A stretch of DNA of 9,763 nt, taken from the NCBI GenBank assembly GCA_024276455.1, contig JAJRXE010000318.1, positions 1-9,763 of the forward strand. The letters are read 5' to 3'. The position numbers and the translations under genes are program-made. Of the stretch, positions 1 through 7,268 are shown piece by piece; the first letter of the stretch is position 1; the number at the start of each line of letters is the position of its first letter. The notes beneath the pieces were generated by a model. That model was given only the letters and a program-made list of their open reading frames with translations. It was not told the DNA's origin and made no database searches. The stretch is from Calditrichota bacterium (GTDB taxonomy: Bacteria > Calditrichota > Calditrichia > RBG-13-44-9).

Positions 1-113
1 AATCGATCGCATTGCGTTACCCGGTGGGTTGATTTTTTCTGGAAGAGGGGCACCGCACTTTGTCAGGTGGTCAGGGAAGAATGAACCGGGTTCGTGGAAA
101 AGAAGAACACATA

Positions 114-120
114 AAGGAAA
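114..120 (+). promoter_or_regulatory. ribosome-binding site deciding the start at 127
   Basis: AAGGAAA lies six bases before ATG 127. It supports 127 rather than ATG 190 (inside the signal peptide hydrophobic core) or TTG 307 (inside the mature barrel) as the original start of the interrupted barrel gene. Confidence 0.55.
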
Positions 121-126
121 TTGTGA

Positions 127-1524
127 ATGGCCCTGGTTAACATCGGCAAAAATTTGTTGAAGATAAATTTTCGAGGGCAATTCTTCACAATGTTTTTCTC
201 TCTTTGGGCTTTAATCGTTTTTCTCATTAGCTTTCCGGGTTTGCTCATCAAATCAGCTGCTCAGGACGCCCATTACTAGACCAACCAGTACGGTACCAAG
301 GCCCAGTTGTTGGGTGGAAACGTGGTTGGGAGTGTCAAAGACCTGAGCTCGGTTTATTACAACCCAGGAGCACTTCCTTCCATTAAAGACTCGACCATGG
401 TCCTCTCGACGGCAGCCTTCGAGTTCAATTATTTCATCTGGAAAAACGTTCTGGGCACCGGAAAAAATCTGGACTATCTCCAAACCAAGCCGGCACCCTC
501 TATTTTTGCGATTCGGGTCCGATTGGGAGGGCTTAAGCGCAGCAATTGGGTCCTCTCTTATCTGACCCGCCATGATTTTGAGTTAAATCTGGAGGGGAGA
601 AGATCGCTGAACAACACGGAAATTGGCGCAACCGAAAGGTCTTTCGATGAGATTCGGTTCCATCAGCGTGTTAGCGAGAACTGGGCTGGTATTACCTGGG
701 CGTATAAATACAATGCCCGGATTAGTCTGGGAATCAGTCAATTTATTATCCTGCGCAATCAGCGAAACCGTTCTCAGAATCTGGGTCAGATAATCTATCC
801 GGATAGTAGTGGCGAGTCTCAGGTTTACATCAATGAGTTTTATTACTGGTCTACCCGAACTTTCTGGAAAATGGGAGTGTTACTCGACTATTCTCCCTTA
901 ACGGTCGGGGTGACCATTTCCACCCCCGGGATTCATATTTTAGGAAGTGGTTGGACCTTCGTGGCAATTTCGGAGATTCTTCCTCCTTCAGTTTCAGGTT
1001 CTCGGATGCTTTCAGATTATCAGGAGGGTTTAAAGGCGCACTATAAATCTTCCTGGGCTGTTTCTTTTGGAATGTCTTATCGCTTGAATAATACTCAGCT
1101 TCATTTTAGTGGTGAGTGGTTTCAAAAGATTCCTGCTTATCGAGTGCTAACGGGCGGAAACATGACAACCGTCCCAATAAGCAAGGTCATTCATGAGGCA
1201 AAATCGGTTTTTAATTGGGGGGTTGCAGCAGAAAACCGCCTGTCGGAACGATTAACTCTTTACGGCGGATTTACGGTCGATCGGTCGTTCACAGTACCGG
1301 GTGGTAAATCGAATCTATCTTTTACCTCCTGGGATGTATATCATTTAAGTATTGGCAGCGCCTTTTTTGTCTGGAAGTCGTATTTTACATTGGGTGTTTC
1401 CTATTCGTTTGGGGGGGATCAGATTACTCCTTCTTCATTTTATCTCAAAAATAGGGGGTTGAGTTTCGGAGAAATTAAATCGCGGAGATTGAAGGTGCTT
1501 TTGGGGCTTTCGCTGCGGTTTTAA
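127..1524 (+). pseudogene. FadL/OmpP1-like outer-membrane beta-barrel gene interrupted by in-frame TAG
   Basis: Read from ATG 127, this frame encodes 465 codons ending in TAA, with one internal stop at codon 51 (TAG, 277-279). ATG 127 has a Shine-Dalgarno (AAGGAAA, 114-120) six bases upstream. The first 47 codons form a signal peptide: basic n-region (K8, K12, R16), a hydrophobic stretch around residues 19-41, then KSAAQ as the likely cleavage site. The mature start reads QDAHY-stop-TNQYGTKAQLLGG, followed by SSVYYNPGAL, the N-terminal pattern of FCB outer-membrane proteins related to OmpP1/FadL/PorV; that pattern would have Trp at the stop (TGG to TAG). The rest alternates aromatic and polar residues as barrel strands do and ends in Phe (LSLRF), a usual outer-membrane C-terminus. 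Substrate unknown. The frame is intact for 415 codons after the stop, so this is a recent nonsense mutation, a base-call error, or readthrough. Reinitiation at TTG 307 is possible but would lose the signal peptide. The barrel assignment is firm; the subfamily is less so. Confidence 0.75.
277..279 (+). other. in-frame TAG at an expected tryptophan codon
   Basis: The codon context is CAT TAC TAG ACC AAC CAG TAC GGT, that is H-Y-stop-T-N-Q-Y-G. Related FCB barrels have W between HY and T at this point, so one G-to-A change (TGG to TAG) explains it. TAG ends the phosphatase gene at 5219-5221, so UAG still acts as a stop in this genome and wholesale recoding is unlikely. The flanking bases do not resemble the classical CAATTA readthrough context. 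Confidence 0.8.
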
Positions 1525-1531
1525 AATATTA

Positions 1532-1574
1532 CTGATTTTTGAATAAATTCACCGAATCAGGGTGTATCTTTTTT
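1532..1574 (+). terminator. possible terminator after the first barrel gene
   Basis: CTGATT (1532-1537) pairs with AATCAG (1555-1560). Inside it TGAA (1540-1543) pairs with TTCA (1548-1551) around a four-base loop. A TCTTTTTT run follows at 1567-1574, eight bases after the stem. A competing small stem, CACC/GGTG (1550-1553/1561-1564), sits nearer the T-run. Either fold is weak, so this is tentative. Confidence 0.3.
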
Positions 1575-1630
1575 AATTTCCAGACATCTACTTATTTAAC
1601 GGTTTGGATTGGGAATAGAAGGGATTTATA

Positions 1631-1644
1631 TTTTTCATACCATT
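1631..1644 (+). repeat. upstream motif copy 1 (TTTTTCATACCATT)
   Basis: This 14-base string recurs exactly at 2303-2316. Here it ends 49 bases before ATG 1694; the second copy ends 60 bases before ATG 2377. The shared position upstream of two consecutive secreted-protein genes suggests a regulatory or promoter element. I could not fit standard -35/-10 spacing to both copies. Confidence 0.45.
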
Positions 1645-1680
1645 CAAAATGGATTTTACACTAAATTTTTTAAAATATAT

Positions 1681-1689
1681 AGGGAGGAG
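1681..1689 (+). promoter_or_regulatory. strong ribosome-binding site for the gene at 1694
   Basis: AGGGAGGAG ends four bases before ATG 1694. It favours that start over the in-frame ATG at 1649, which would add fifteen residues ahead of an otherwise standard MKK signal peptide. Confidence 0.8.
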
Positions 1690-1693
1690 TGCA

Positions 1694-2176
1694 ATGAAAA
1701 AGTTAGTGTTTTTTATGTTGTTAATTATTACGGGGATGATTTATGCTCAAAGTGATGCGTATTTGGAGCTTTTACGTTCTGATCTAAAAACAGAGAAGAA
1801 GGCAATTATTGTAAACGTGATGGAACTTAATGATGCCGAGTCGCAGGTATTCTGGCCTATTTACCGCCAATATGAACTGGAAAGATATAAATTGGGAGAC
1901 AAAACGGTTGCCCTGTTAAAAGATTATGTTAACAATTATGATAAATTGACCAACGAAAAAGTGGATGAGCTGGTAAAACAGAGCTTTAAAATTAAGAGTG
2001 AAGAGCTCAAATTAAAAGAAAAGTATTACAATAAAATGAAGAAAGCGTTGTCGGCAAAACGAGCCGCCCAGTGGTTACAGTTGGAGAATCAGTTGGATAT
2101 TGTTTTGGACTTCCAGATTGCCGAACAACTTCCCCTGATTCAGAAAGATGATCTACCCACCTCGGAAAGAAAGTAA
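1694..2176 (+). CDS. secreted helical protein, Spy/LTxxQ-like
   Basis: The product has 160 residues. A signal peptide (MKK, hydrophobic core to about residue 16, cleavage near IYA-QS) sends it to the periplasm. The mature part is charged and apparently all helical, with no cysteine and no membrane segment. A segment near residues 32-60 contains FWPIYRQYELER, and LSAKRAAQWLQLENQ near the C-terminus recalls the LTxxQ repeats of Spy/CpxP periplasmic chaperones. Proteins of this pattern are frequent and mostly hypothetical in FCB bacteria. The likely role is a periplasmic chaperone or envelope-stress sensor, but that is inference from fold style. It has its own strong ribosome-binding site and a 169-base upstream gap, so it probably has its own promoter. 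A 200-base gap separates it from the next barrel gene. The gene is noticeably A+T-rich compared with the phosphatase gene downstream. Confidence 0.8.
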   Translation: MKKLVFFMLLIITGMIYAQSDAYLELLRSDLKTEKKAIIVNVMELNDAESQVFWPIYRQYELERYKLGDKTVALLKDYVNNYDKLTNEKVDELVKQSFKIKSEELKLKEKYYNKMKKALSAKRAAQWLQLENQLDIVLDFQIAEQLPLIQKDDLPTSERK

Positions 2177-2302
2177 ATAGCAAAGGATTTGCTGAAAAAC
2201 ATTGCGGTCGTATCCATTTTTGGGAATGAAGATGACCGCCGAGTGGACCGCGGCTTGAGTGCCCCAATCTGTCGTTGCAACAATTAAAAATATTGGGTTA
2301 CT

Positions 2303-2316
2303 TTTTTCATACCATT
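2303..2316 (+). repeat. upstream motif copy 2 (TTTTTCATACCATT)
   Basis: This is an exact second copy of the 1631-1644 motif, here preceded by one more T. The similarity continues as CA or TCA just downstream. If distance to the start is conserved, it favours ATG 2377 over ATG 2329 for the following gene. Confidence 0.45.
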
Positions 2317-2363
2317 TCAGAGGAAAAGATGTTCAAAAGCCGCGAATGTAAAATTAATAAAAT

Positions 2364-2370
2364 GGTGAGG
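2364..2370 (+). promoter_or_regulatory. ribosome-binding site favouring the start at 2377
   Basis: GGTGAGG lies six bases before ATG 2377. A rival start at ATG 2329 has GAGG (2320-2323) five bases upstream, but it would give an unusually long polar region of about 38 residues before the signal-peptide core. Confidence 0.45.
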
Positions 2371-2376
2371 TCTATT

Positions 2377-3078
2377 ATGCTCCCAGGGATCAGATGGTTT
2401 CGTAATGAGGAATTTAATAGCGGGATATTATCTAAATTGATCCGGTTTTTTTTACTGTTGCTTTTATTTACTCCCTTGGCCAGGTCGCAGGGCTATACAC
2501 CGGGCTATGATTACCGGGAATCTCGCGGATTTGAGATCACCCCGTTTTACGGCTATCAGTTTGGAGGAAAACATTCTGTTTACGAAGGGGAAATCAATAT
2601 TAATGATGCTCAGAATTTCGGCCTGTCTTTAAACTTTGAGCTGCCTTACAAGGAAGGAACTCAGATGGAAATTTTGTGGATCATGCAAAAATCCAATCTT
2701 TATAAAAAGAATTACTACACCGGAATTTCCGAGAATCTTTTTGGATTGTACACTCATTACATTCAGGTGGGTGGGATTTACGGAATGCAGCAGAACAATC
2801 TTTTGCCCTTTGTTTCGCTGGCGGTCGGGGCGGTTCTTTTTCATCCGACCAATAGTCGTTATTCCGATGAGTGGTTTTTCTCCATGTCGTTGGGAGGCGG
2901 GGTAAAGATTTATTTGAATGAGCGGCTGGGGATTCGCTTGCAGGCCCGGGCACTGTTCCCCATTATCTGGGGTGGCGGAGGGCTGTGGTGTGGTGGCGGC
3001 GGCTGCTCTGTAGGGATCGGCGGTACCTCTTCAATTGTGCAGGGCGATGTCACTGCTGGACTCATCATCCGTTTGTAA
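2377..3078 (+). CDS. outer-membrane beta-barrel protein with CGGGGC loop
   Basis: The product has 233 residues from ATG 2377 (ATG 2329 is an alternative). A signal peptide has its core at FFLLLLLFTPLA (residues 26-37) and cleavage near ARSQ. The mature part starts RGFEITPFYGYQFGG, the first strand of the OmpA/OmpW-like 'outer membrane beta-barrel' families. Amphipathic strands follow, and the end VTAGLIIRL fits a last barrel strand. Near the C-terminus is a glycine-rich segment holding two cysteines, C205 and C210, spaced C-G-G-G-G-C; it could be an exposed loop or periplasmic turn with a disulfide or metal site, which is inference. No catalytic residues are visible and the specific function is unknown. 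The phosphatase gene starts 28 bases after its stop, so the two are probably co-transcribed. Confidence 0.75.
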   Translation: MLPGIRWFRNEEFNSGILSKLIRFFLLLLLFTPLARSQGYTPGYDYRESRGFEITPFYGYQFGGKHSVYEGEININDAQNFGLSLNFELPYKEGTQMEILWIMQKSNLYKKNYYTGISENLFGLYTHYIQVGGIYGMQQNNLLPFVSLAVGAVLFHPTNSRYSDEWFFSMSLGGGVKIYLNERLGIRLQARALFPIIWGGGGLWCGGGGCSVGIGGTSSIVQGDVTAGLIIRL

Positions 3079-3106
3079 GAATGTAAAAGGTCGGGAAGAT
3101 TCGTTC

Positions 3107-5221
3107 ATGTCAATCCGAAAAAAGTTAACGGTCCTATTATTAAGTATTACCCTGATTCCCCTGATTGGGGTAGCCCTTTTTTACCAGATTTCTTTCCGGG
3201 CGACCGTTCAAAAAGTAACCGACGACATGCGGGAGGTGCTAGGGTGGCATGCTCATGCTGCCATGGAACAGGTTCTGGGAAATTTTGAAGACCGATTGCG
3301 GGTGCAGGCAAATCTGTTAGAGTCGCTGGTAGAAATTCAGCAAAAAGAGGTTGAGCATTATTTGGCCACTTCGCCCCGGCCGTTCGATTTGCAATTTTCC
3401 GACGAGTATTTCGGATTGGATGCTGCCCTGACGCCTCCCCCTAAACTACATCACGATTATTTAGTTTTCAGTGATTCCGGTGTGCCGGATACCTTAACGG
3501 TCGATTTTACCCGGCAATCTATTTTCTGGAGTAAAGGTGCTTCTTTGCCTCAGGTGGCTCGAGATGCCGCCCGCCTGGCCAACTTAACTCCAGTTTATTA
3601 CCGCCTTTATTTTCGCGATCCGGATGTCATCCTCTGGCAATATACGGCACTTGAGAACGGTCTGATTGCGACGTTTCCGGCCGGCAATACCCTGCCCGCC
3701 GATTACGATCCCCGGGAACGTTCCTGGTATCAGGGGGCAAAAAAGTCCAGAGCAATCTACTGGTCTTACCCCTACATCGATGCCTCCACCCATGAATTAC
3801 TCATCACCATCTCCGCCCCGGTGTACCGTCCCGGCGGCCGTTTTGCCGGAATTACGGCGATCGATCTCATTGTAACAGAAATTTTTCACCTTTCGCAATT
3901 GGACCCCAATTTGACCCGCGGCGCCGAGGCAGTGCTCATTTCGGCCCAAGATAGCCTGACTACCGATAGTTTGCGCATCTACGCCCGCGCTCATCTGAAC
4001 ACGGAGGAAAGCAATTGGATTACCCCTCTGCAAGCGGAATTTTTAACCTCTTCCAATCGGGAACAATTCGTTAGTCTGGTTACGGATATGCGAGAAGGGC
4101 GCGGTGGGATTCGGAAAATGAAATACCATGGTGAAGAAGCGCTCTGGGTGTACCGGGGATTTACCGATAAAAAAGTGTACCCGATTTTGATTGTGCCATA
4201 CCGGAACGTGGTTGCCCTGGCTCAGAAGACGGAAGAGAATATCCTGACCAAAAATGTTCAGTGGTTTAGCCTGGCCTTAATTTTTGCGGTACTCGTGGCG
4301 ATTGTAGCCATTCTGATTGCCATTAATCGCTCCAAAGCGTTTACTGAACCCATCCGGCGCCTCACCCGGGTGAGTCAGAAATTGGCCCGGGGAAACTTTG
4401 ACGTCCGGGTAAGAATTAACACCGGAGATGAATTACAGGAATTGGGAGAAGTGTTCAATCAGATTGGCCCGAGGTTGAAAGAACGGGAACAAATGAAATA
4501 TTCCCTGGAAGCCGCCCGGGCAATTCAACAGCGCTTGCTGCCCACAGAAGATCCTCACATCGAAAATTTTGAAATCGTTGGGCTGTGCCATTACAGTGAC
4601 GAAACCGGAGGGGATTATTTTGATTTTATTCCTGTAAATGGGCAACTAATTGTGGCGTTGGGCGACGTTTCCGGTCACGGTATCGGAGCCGCTCTTTTAA
4701 TGGCGACCGCCCGCACGGTGCTTCGTAGTAGTGTCCGTCAATATTCCGGCGATTTGTCCCGGGCTTTAGTCGAGACGAATAATATTTTGGCGGTGGATAC
4801 CGCTCCGGAGAAATTTATTACCCTGTTCTGTTTGGCACTCGACCCGAAAACCCGGCAATGTTCCTGGGCCAGCGGCGGACACGATCCGGCCTTCTGGTAC
4901 CGCAAGCAAAGCGGGCGGGTGGAACAGTTGGCTGGTGACGGTATCCCTCTGGGCTTTCTGACAGGGATGAAGTTTTCGCAAACCGGTCCGGTGAAACTGG
5001 AAAAAGGCGATGTGGTCGTCATCGGTACCGATGGCATCTGGGAAGCAGAAAACCGTGAGGAAGAAATGTTCGGAAAAGAACGCCTGCAAAAAATAATTGT
5101 CGAAAATGCGGATAAATCGGCCCGGGATATTGGAAAAACAGTGGTGCAGGCGGTTAAACAATTCTGCGGTAATATATCGCAACAGGATGATATTACAATT
5201 GTGGTTTTAAAGGTTGTGTAG
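3107..5221 (+). CDS. dCACHE-HAMP-SpoIIE (PPM) serine phosphatase
   Basis: The product has 704 residues, starting at ATG 3107 because this gives a standard MSIRKK N-terminus before TM1 (7-28); longer frames would overlap the preceding barrel gene. Residues about 30-375 are a periplasmic double-CACHE ligand sensor, marked by YDPRERSWYQGA and W-S-Y-P-Y-I-D, then an ITISAPVY...GITAIDL stretch. TM2 is about 386-407 and HAMP about 408-458. A linker with IQQRLLP leads into a PP2C/SpoIIE domain with its metal-binding and core motifs: GGDYFDF (501-507), GDVSGHG (519-525), ASGGHDPA (588-595), TDGIWEA (641-647) and the final DDITIVV (694-700). All expected acidic residues are present, so it should be active. 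Family members (RsbU/IcfG type) dephosphorylate STAS anti-sigma antagonists. None is encoded nearby, so the target is unknown. The sensor is longer than a typical dCACHE, with extra sequence around residues 85-170. The Omp85-like gene starts a few bases after its TAG. Confidence 0.93.
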   Translation: MSIRKKLTVLLLSITLIPLIGVALFYQISFRATVQKVTDDMREVLGWHAHAAMEQVLGNFEDRLRVQANLLESLVEIQQKEVEHYLATSPRPFDLQFSDEYFGLDAALTPPPKLHHDYLVFSDSGVPDTLTVDFTRQSIFWSKGASLPQVARDAARLANLTPVYYRLYFRDPDVILWQYTALENGLIATFPAGNTLPADYDPRERSWYQGAKKSRAIYWSYPYIDASTHELLITISAPVYRPGGRFAGITAIDLIVTEIFHLSQLDPNLTRGAEAVLISAQDSLTTDSLRIYARAHLNTEESNWITPLQAEFLTSSNREQFVSLVTDMREGRGGIRKMKYHGEEALWVYRGFTDKKVYPILIVPYRNVVALAQKTEENILTKNVQWFSLALIFAVLVAIVAILIAINRSKAFTEPIRRLTRVSQKLARGNFDVRVRINTGDELQELGEVFNQIGPRLKEREQMKYSLEAARAIQQRLLPTEDPHIENFEIVGLCHYSDETGGDYFDFIPVNGQLIVALGDVSGHGIGAALLMATARTVLRSSVRQYSGDLSRALVETNNILAVDTAPEKFITLFCLALDPKTRQCSWASGGHDPAFWYRKQSGRVEQLAGDGIPLGFLTGMKFSQTGPVKLEKGDVVVIGTDGIWEAENREEEMFGKERLQKIIVENADKSARDIGKTVVQAVKQFCGNISQQDDITIVVLKVV

Positions 5222-5225
5222 TTTT

Positions 5226-6581
5226 GTGAAGCGATTCGTTGCAATTTTAGGAAGAGGGAATAAAGTCGGTCTGGTGTACTTATTTATGTGTTATTCCTTT
5301 CATCAAATTTTTCTGGCGCTTCTTATTTTAACCGTTACAGGGGCTGCTTATGGAATTTATCAGTCCTGCGAGGGCAAAATAATTAAAGAGATTCGCATTA
5401 AGGGCACGCGCTGGACCAGAGAATACATCATTTTGCGGGAATTGTATTCTCAGAAAGGAAAACCCTGTACTTTTTCCAATCTGCAAAAAGATAAAGAGCG
5501 TCTGGATCGTTTGGGTATTTTTAGTCAGGTAGAAATTACTCCTTTCGTAGAGGAAGAGCAGGTTGTCCTGGAGATCGAAGTTCATGAAACGTTTCCTTAT
5601 CTTCCCACTTTAAATCTGAAAATAAGCGATGAGGATGGGGTTCAGGCTGGAGTTGGCTTTAAATCGGTCAACATGTTCGGTAAGGCAATTTACTTTTCGG
5701 GGAAATATTTATTTGGTAAGGCTCAAAATATTGAAGTGGAAATAAGAGATCCCTGGCTGACCGGGAACCATTTCGGATATCGCCTTGAATATTACCATCA
5801 CAATCGGACCAATGTGCTCTACGATTTTCGGGAGAATGCTGACGAGCTCTTTCTGCGATTGGGAAGTTACTTGTACAAAGACGGACGGATCGGAGTACTT
5901 TTTTCTTTGGAATCGATCCGTAGTAACGAAGTGGGCAAGACTCTGTCGCCAGATAATAAAGATAATGTGATCACGGTGGGGGGATTTCTGGGTTATTATA
6001 CAATCGATTATTCTACCAGTCCGAGCAGAGGATGGTGGAATGAACTGGAGATTTCCCGGGTGGGGGGTTTTGGCACGGACGGCGACTATTGGCGCCTGGT
6101 GTTGGACATGGCGCGCTATGAACCGCTTTTCGACCACAATACTCTGGCAGTAATGTCCCTACTCACCCTTACGGACGGTAAGGTGGGGCAGAATATGGCA
6201 GTGTGGCAGCAGTATGCTTTGGGAGGGAGCAATTCTGTACGCGGTTGGAAATTAGGGATGCGTTACGGAAGCAATCAATTTGTTAATACAGTGGAATATC
6301 GTTACAATTTTATGGAACCACGCCGCTTCCAGTATTTTGGCATCAACGCCTATCTCGGACTTCAGGTTGCCGGGTTCCTGGATGTAGGTCAGGTTTGGTC
6401 TGAGAATCGGGAATTTACCCCGAATAATTTCATTTTTGGTTCCGGGATTGGCATCCGTTTTATCATTCCTTATGTCGGGGTGATTCGTTTTGATTTTGCT
6501 CTGAGACAACCAGCCGCCGGCGTTCAATTACATATTGAAGCGGAGGAAAGAAAAAAGAAATGGCGTTTACGGGTAAGATAA
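5226..6581 (+). CDS. BamA/TamA-type Omp85 protein with one POTRA
   Basis: From GTG 5226 the product has 451 residues. GTG 5226 is four bases after the phosphatase stop and gives a basic n-region (KR, R, K) before a long hydrophobic stretch. ATG 5286 (residue 21) and TTG 5214 are alternatives, and the start is uncertain. After the signal sequence (cleavage near AAYG or shortly after), residues about 50-124 form one POTRA domain: KIIKEIRIKG, then LYSQKGKPC, LDRLGIFSQVEI and VVLEIEVHE. The remainder is an Omp85 barrel. The family hallmark VRG is seen as GGSNSVRGW (V338-W341), and a GSGIGIRF...GVIRFDFA segment matches the last strands. This family inserts or translocates proteins at the outer membrane. 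At one POTRA it is much shorter than BamA (five) or TamA (three), so a specialised exporter or insertase is more likely than the essential BamA. The C-terminus is odd: a basic tail (EERKKKWRLRVR) instead of a terminal aromatic residue. Confidence 0.85.
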   Translation: MKRFVAILGRGNKVGLVYLFMCYSFHQIFLALLILTVTGAAYGIYQSCEGKIIKEIRIKGTRWTREYIILRELYSQKGKPCTFSNLQKDKERLDRLGIFSQVEITPFVEEEQVVLEIEVHETFPYLPTLNLKISDEDGVQAGVGFKSVNMFGKAIYFSGKYLFGKAQNIEVEIRDPWLTGNHFGYRLEYYHHNRTNVLYDFRENADELFLRLGSYLYKDGRIGVLFSLESIRSNEVGKTLSPDNKDNVITVGGFLGYYTIDYSTSPSRGWWNELEISRVGGFGTDGDYWRLVLDMARYEPLFDHNTLAVMSLLTLTDGKVGQNMAVWQQYALGGSNSVRGWKLGMRYGSNQFVNTVEYRYNFMEPRRFQYFGINAYLGLQVAGFLDVGQVWSENREFTPNNFIFGSGIGIRFIIPYVGVIRFDFALRQPAAGVQLHIEAEERKKKWRLRVR

Positions 6582-6660
6582 GTTAAATTAAATTTAAAAT
6601 CATAAAAAATGATAACCTCACTAATTTTATCAGTCAATCAATAACATAAGGAGAATAACC

Positions 6661-7221
6661 ATGAAGATGGTTAAACTAACGGTTTTAATTGGAATTTTGG
6701 GGTTGATTTTGTTAAGCTGTTCCTCTTTAAATGTAATCTCAGATTGGGACCGGGCAACCGACTTTAGCAAGTTTAAGACATTTAGTTTTTACGAAGGCCC
6801 GCCTATACCGGGAGATGAATTGGCAAAGCATCCGCTTATTAAAAAGCGAGTAGAGCAAACCGTTGCCCGTATCATGGAAGGTAAAGGGTTAACCCGTACG
6901 GAACCCGAGAAGGCCGATTTATTAATTTTCGTTCATGCTGGGATCAAGGAAAAAATCAACGTTACCGACTGGGGGGGATATGGTTGGTATGACCCCTGGT
7001 GGGGACGGCGCGGTTACGGTGGTAGAGTGGATGTTCATCAATACGAGGAGGGCACTTTGATTATCGACTTTGCGGATGTCTCAAAAAAGGATGTTGTTTG
7101 GCGCGGTATGGCAACCGATGTGGTGAAGGGGTATTCCGATCCCCAGAAAATTCAAAAAAATCTTGATGCAATTGTAGAAAAGGTTTTGGCGGAGTTTCCT
7201 CCCCAAACGGCCAAAAAATAA
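6661..7221 (+). CDS. DUF4136-type lipoprotein
   Basis: The product has 186 residues. ATG 6661 follows AAGGAG (6648-6653) by seven bases. The N-terminus is a lipoprotein signal with lipobox LLSC and Cys20 as the lipid-modified residue. The mature part begins with VISDWDRATDFSKFKTFSF, the N-terminal signature of the DUF4136 family. Then come a charged helix, a strand (ADLLIFVHAG), a glycine/aromatic loop (about residues 104-121, GGYGWYDPWWGRRGYGG) and a strand with GTLIIDFAD, then VVWRGMATD and a C-terminal helix. Function of the family is unknown; members are envelope lipoproteins. The next gene is a divergent paralogue 47 bases downstream, so the pair is probably one operon. A run of seven G at 6971-6977 encodes part of the Gly loop. 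Confidence 0.85.
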   Translation: MKMVKLTVLIGILGLILLSCSSLNVISDWDRATDFSKFKTFSFYEGPPIPGDELAKHPLIKKRVEQTVARIMEGKGLTRTEPEKADLLIFVHAGIKEKINVTDWGGYGWYDPWWGRRGYGGRVDVHQYEEGTLIIDFADVSKKDVVWRGMATDVVKGYSDPQKIQKNLDAIVEKVLAEFPPQTAKK

Positions 7222-7268
7222 TGATAGAAAATTCATTTTAGAAACCATAAAAATTTACCGGAGGTTAT

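Larger units (their letters stand above)
2177..2376 (+). other. structured 200-base spacer between 1694 gene and 2377 gene
   Basis: AGCAAA/TTTGCT (2179-2184/2188-2193) forms a perfect stem with a three-base loop just after the stop, without a T-run. GCGGTC (2204-2209) can pair with GACCGC at 2234-2239 or with a second GACCGC at 2246-2251. The second copy of TTTTTCATACCATT lies at 2303-2316. No protein-coding gene is evident here. The spacer probably holds the promoter and leader of the 2377 gene. Confidence 0.35.

Noticed and set aside
1..163. Open frames from the left edge (ends at 84, 163 and 32 in the three + frames) as the tail of an upstream gene
   Set aside because: None has a recognisable motif, and I could not choose between frames from so few codons. 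An upstream gene ending here is possible but unsupported.
63..573. Minus-strand open frames opposite the start of the first barrel gene
   Set aside because: No ribosome-binding site or motif, and they lie opposite a frame with clear barrel and signal-peptide features.
127..1524. Genome-wide reassignment of TAG to an amino acid
   Set aside because: TAG ends the phosphatase gene at 5219-5221 directly after the final DDITIVVLKVV of a complete domain, and the other genes end in TAA without internal TAG codons.
4433..5244. Minus-strand open frames of up to 168 codons opposite the phosphatase domain
   Set aside because: They are shadows of a gene whose catalytic motifs are all intact, and they show no coherent protein features.
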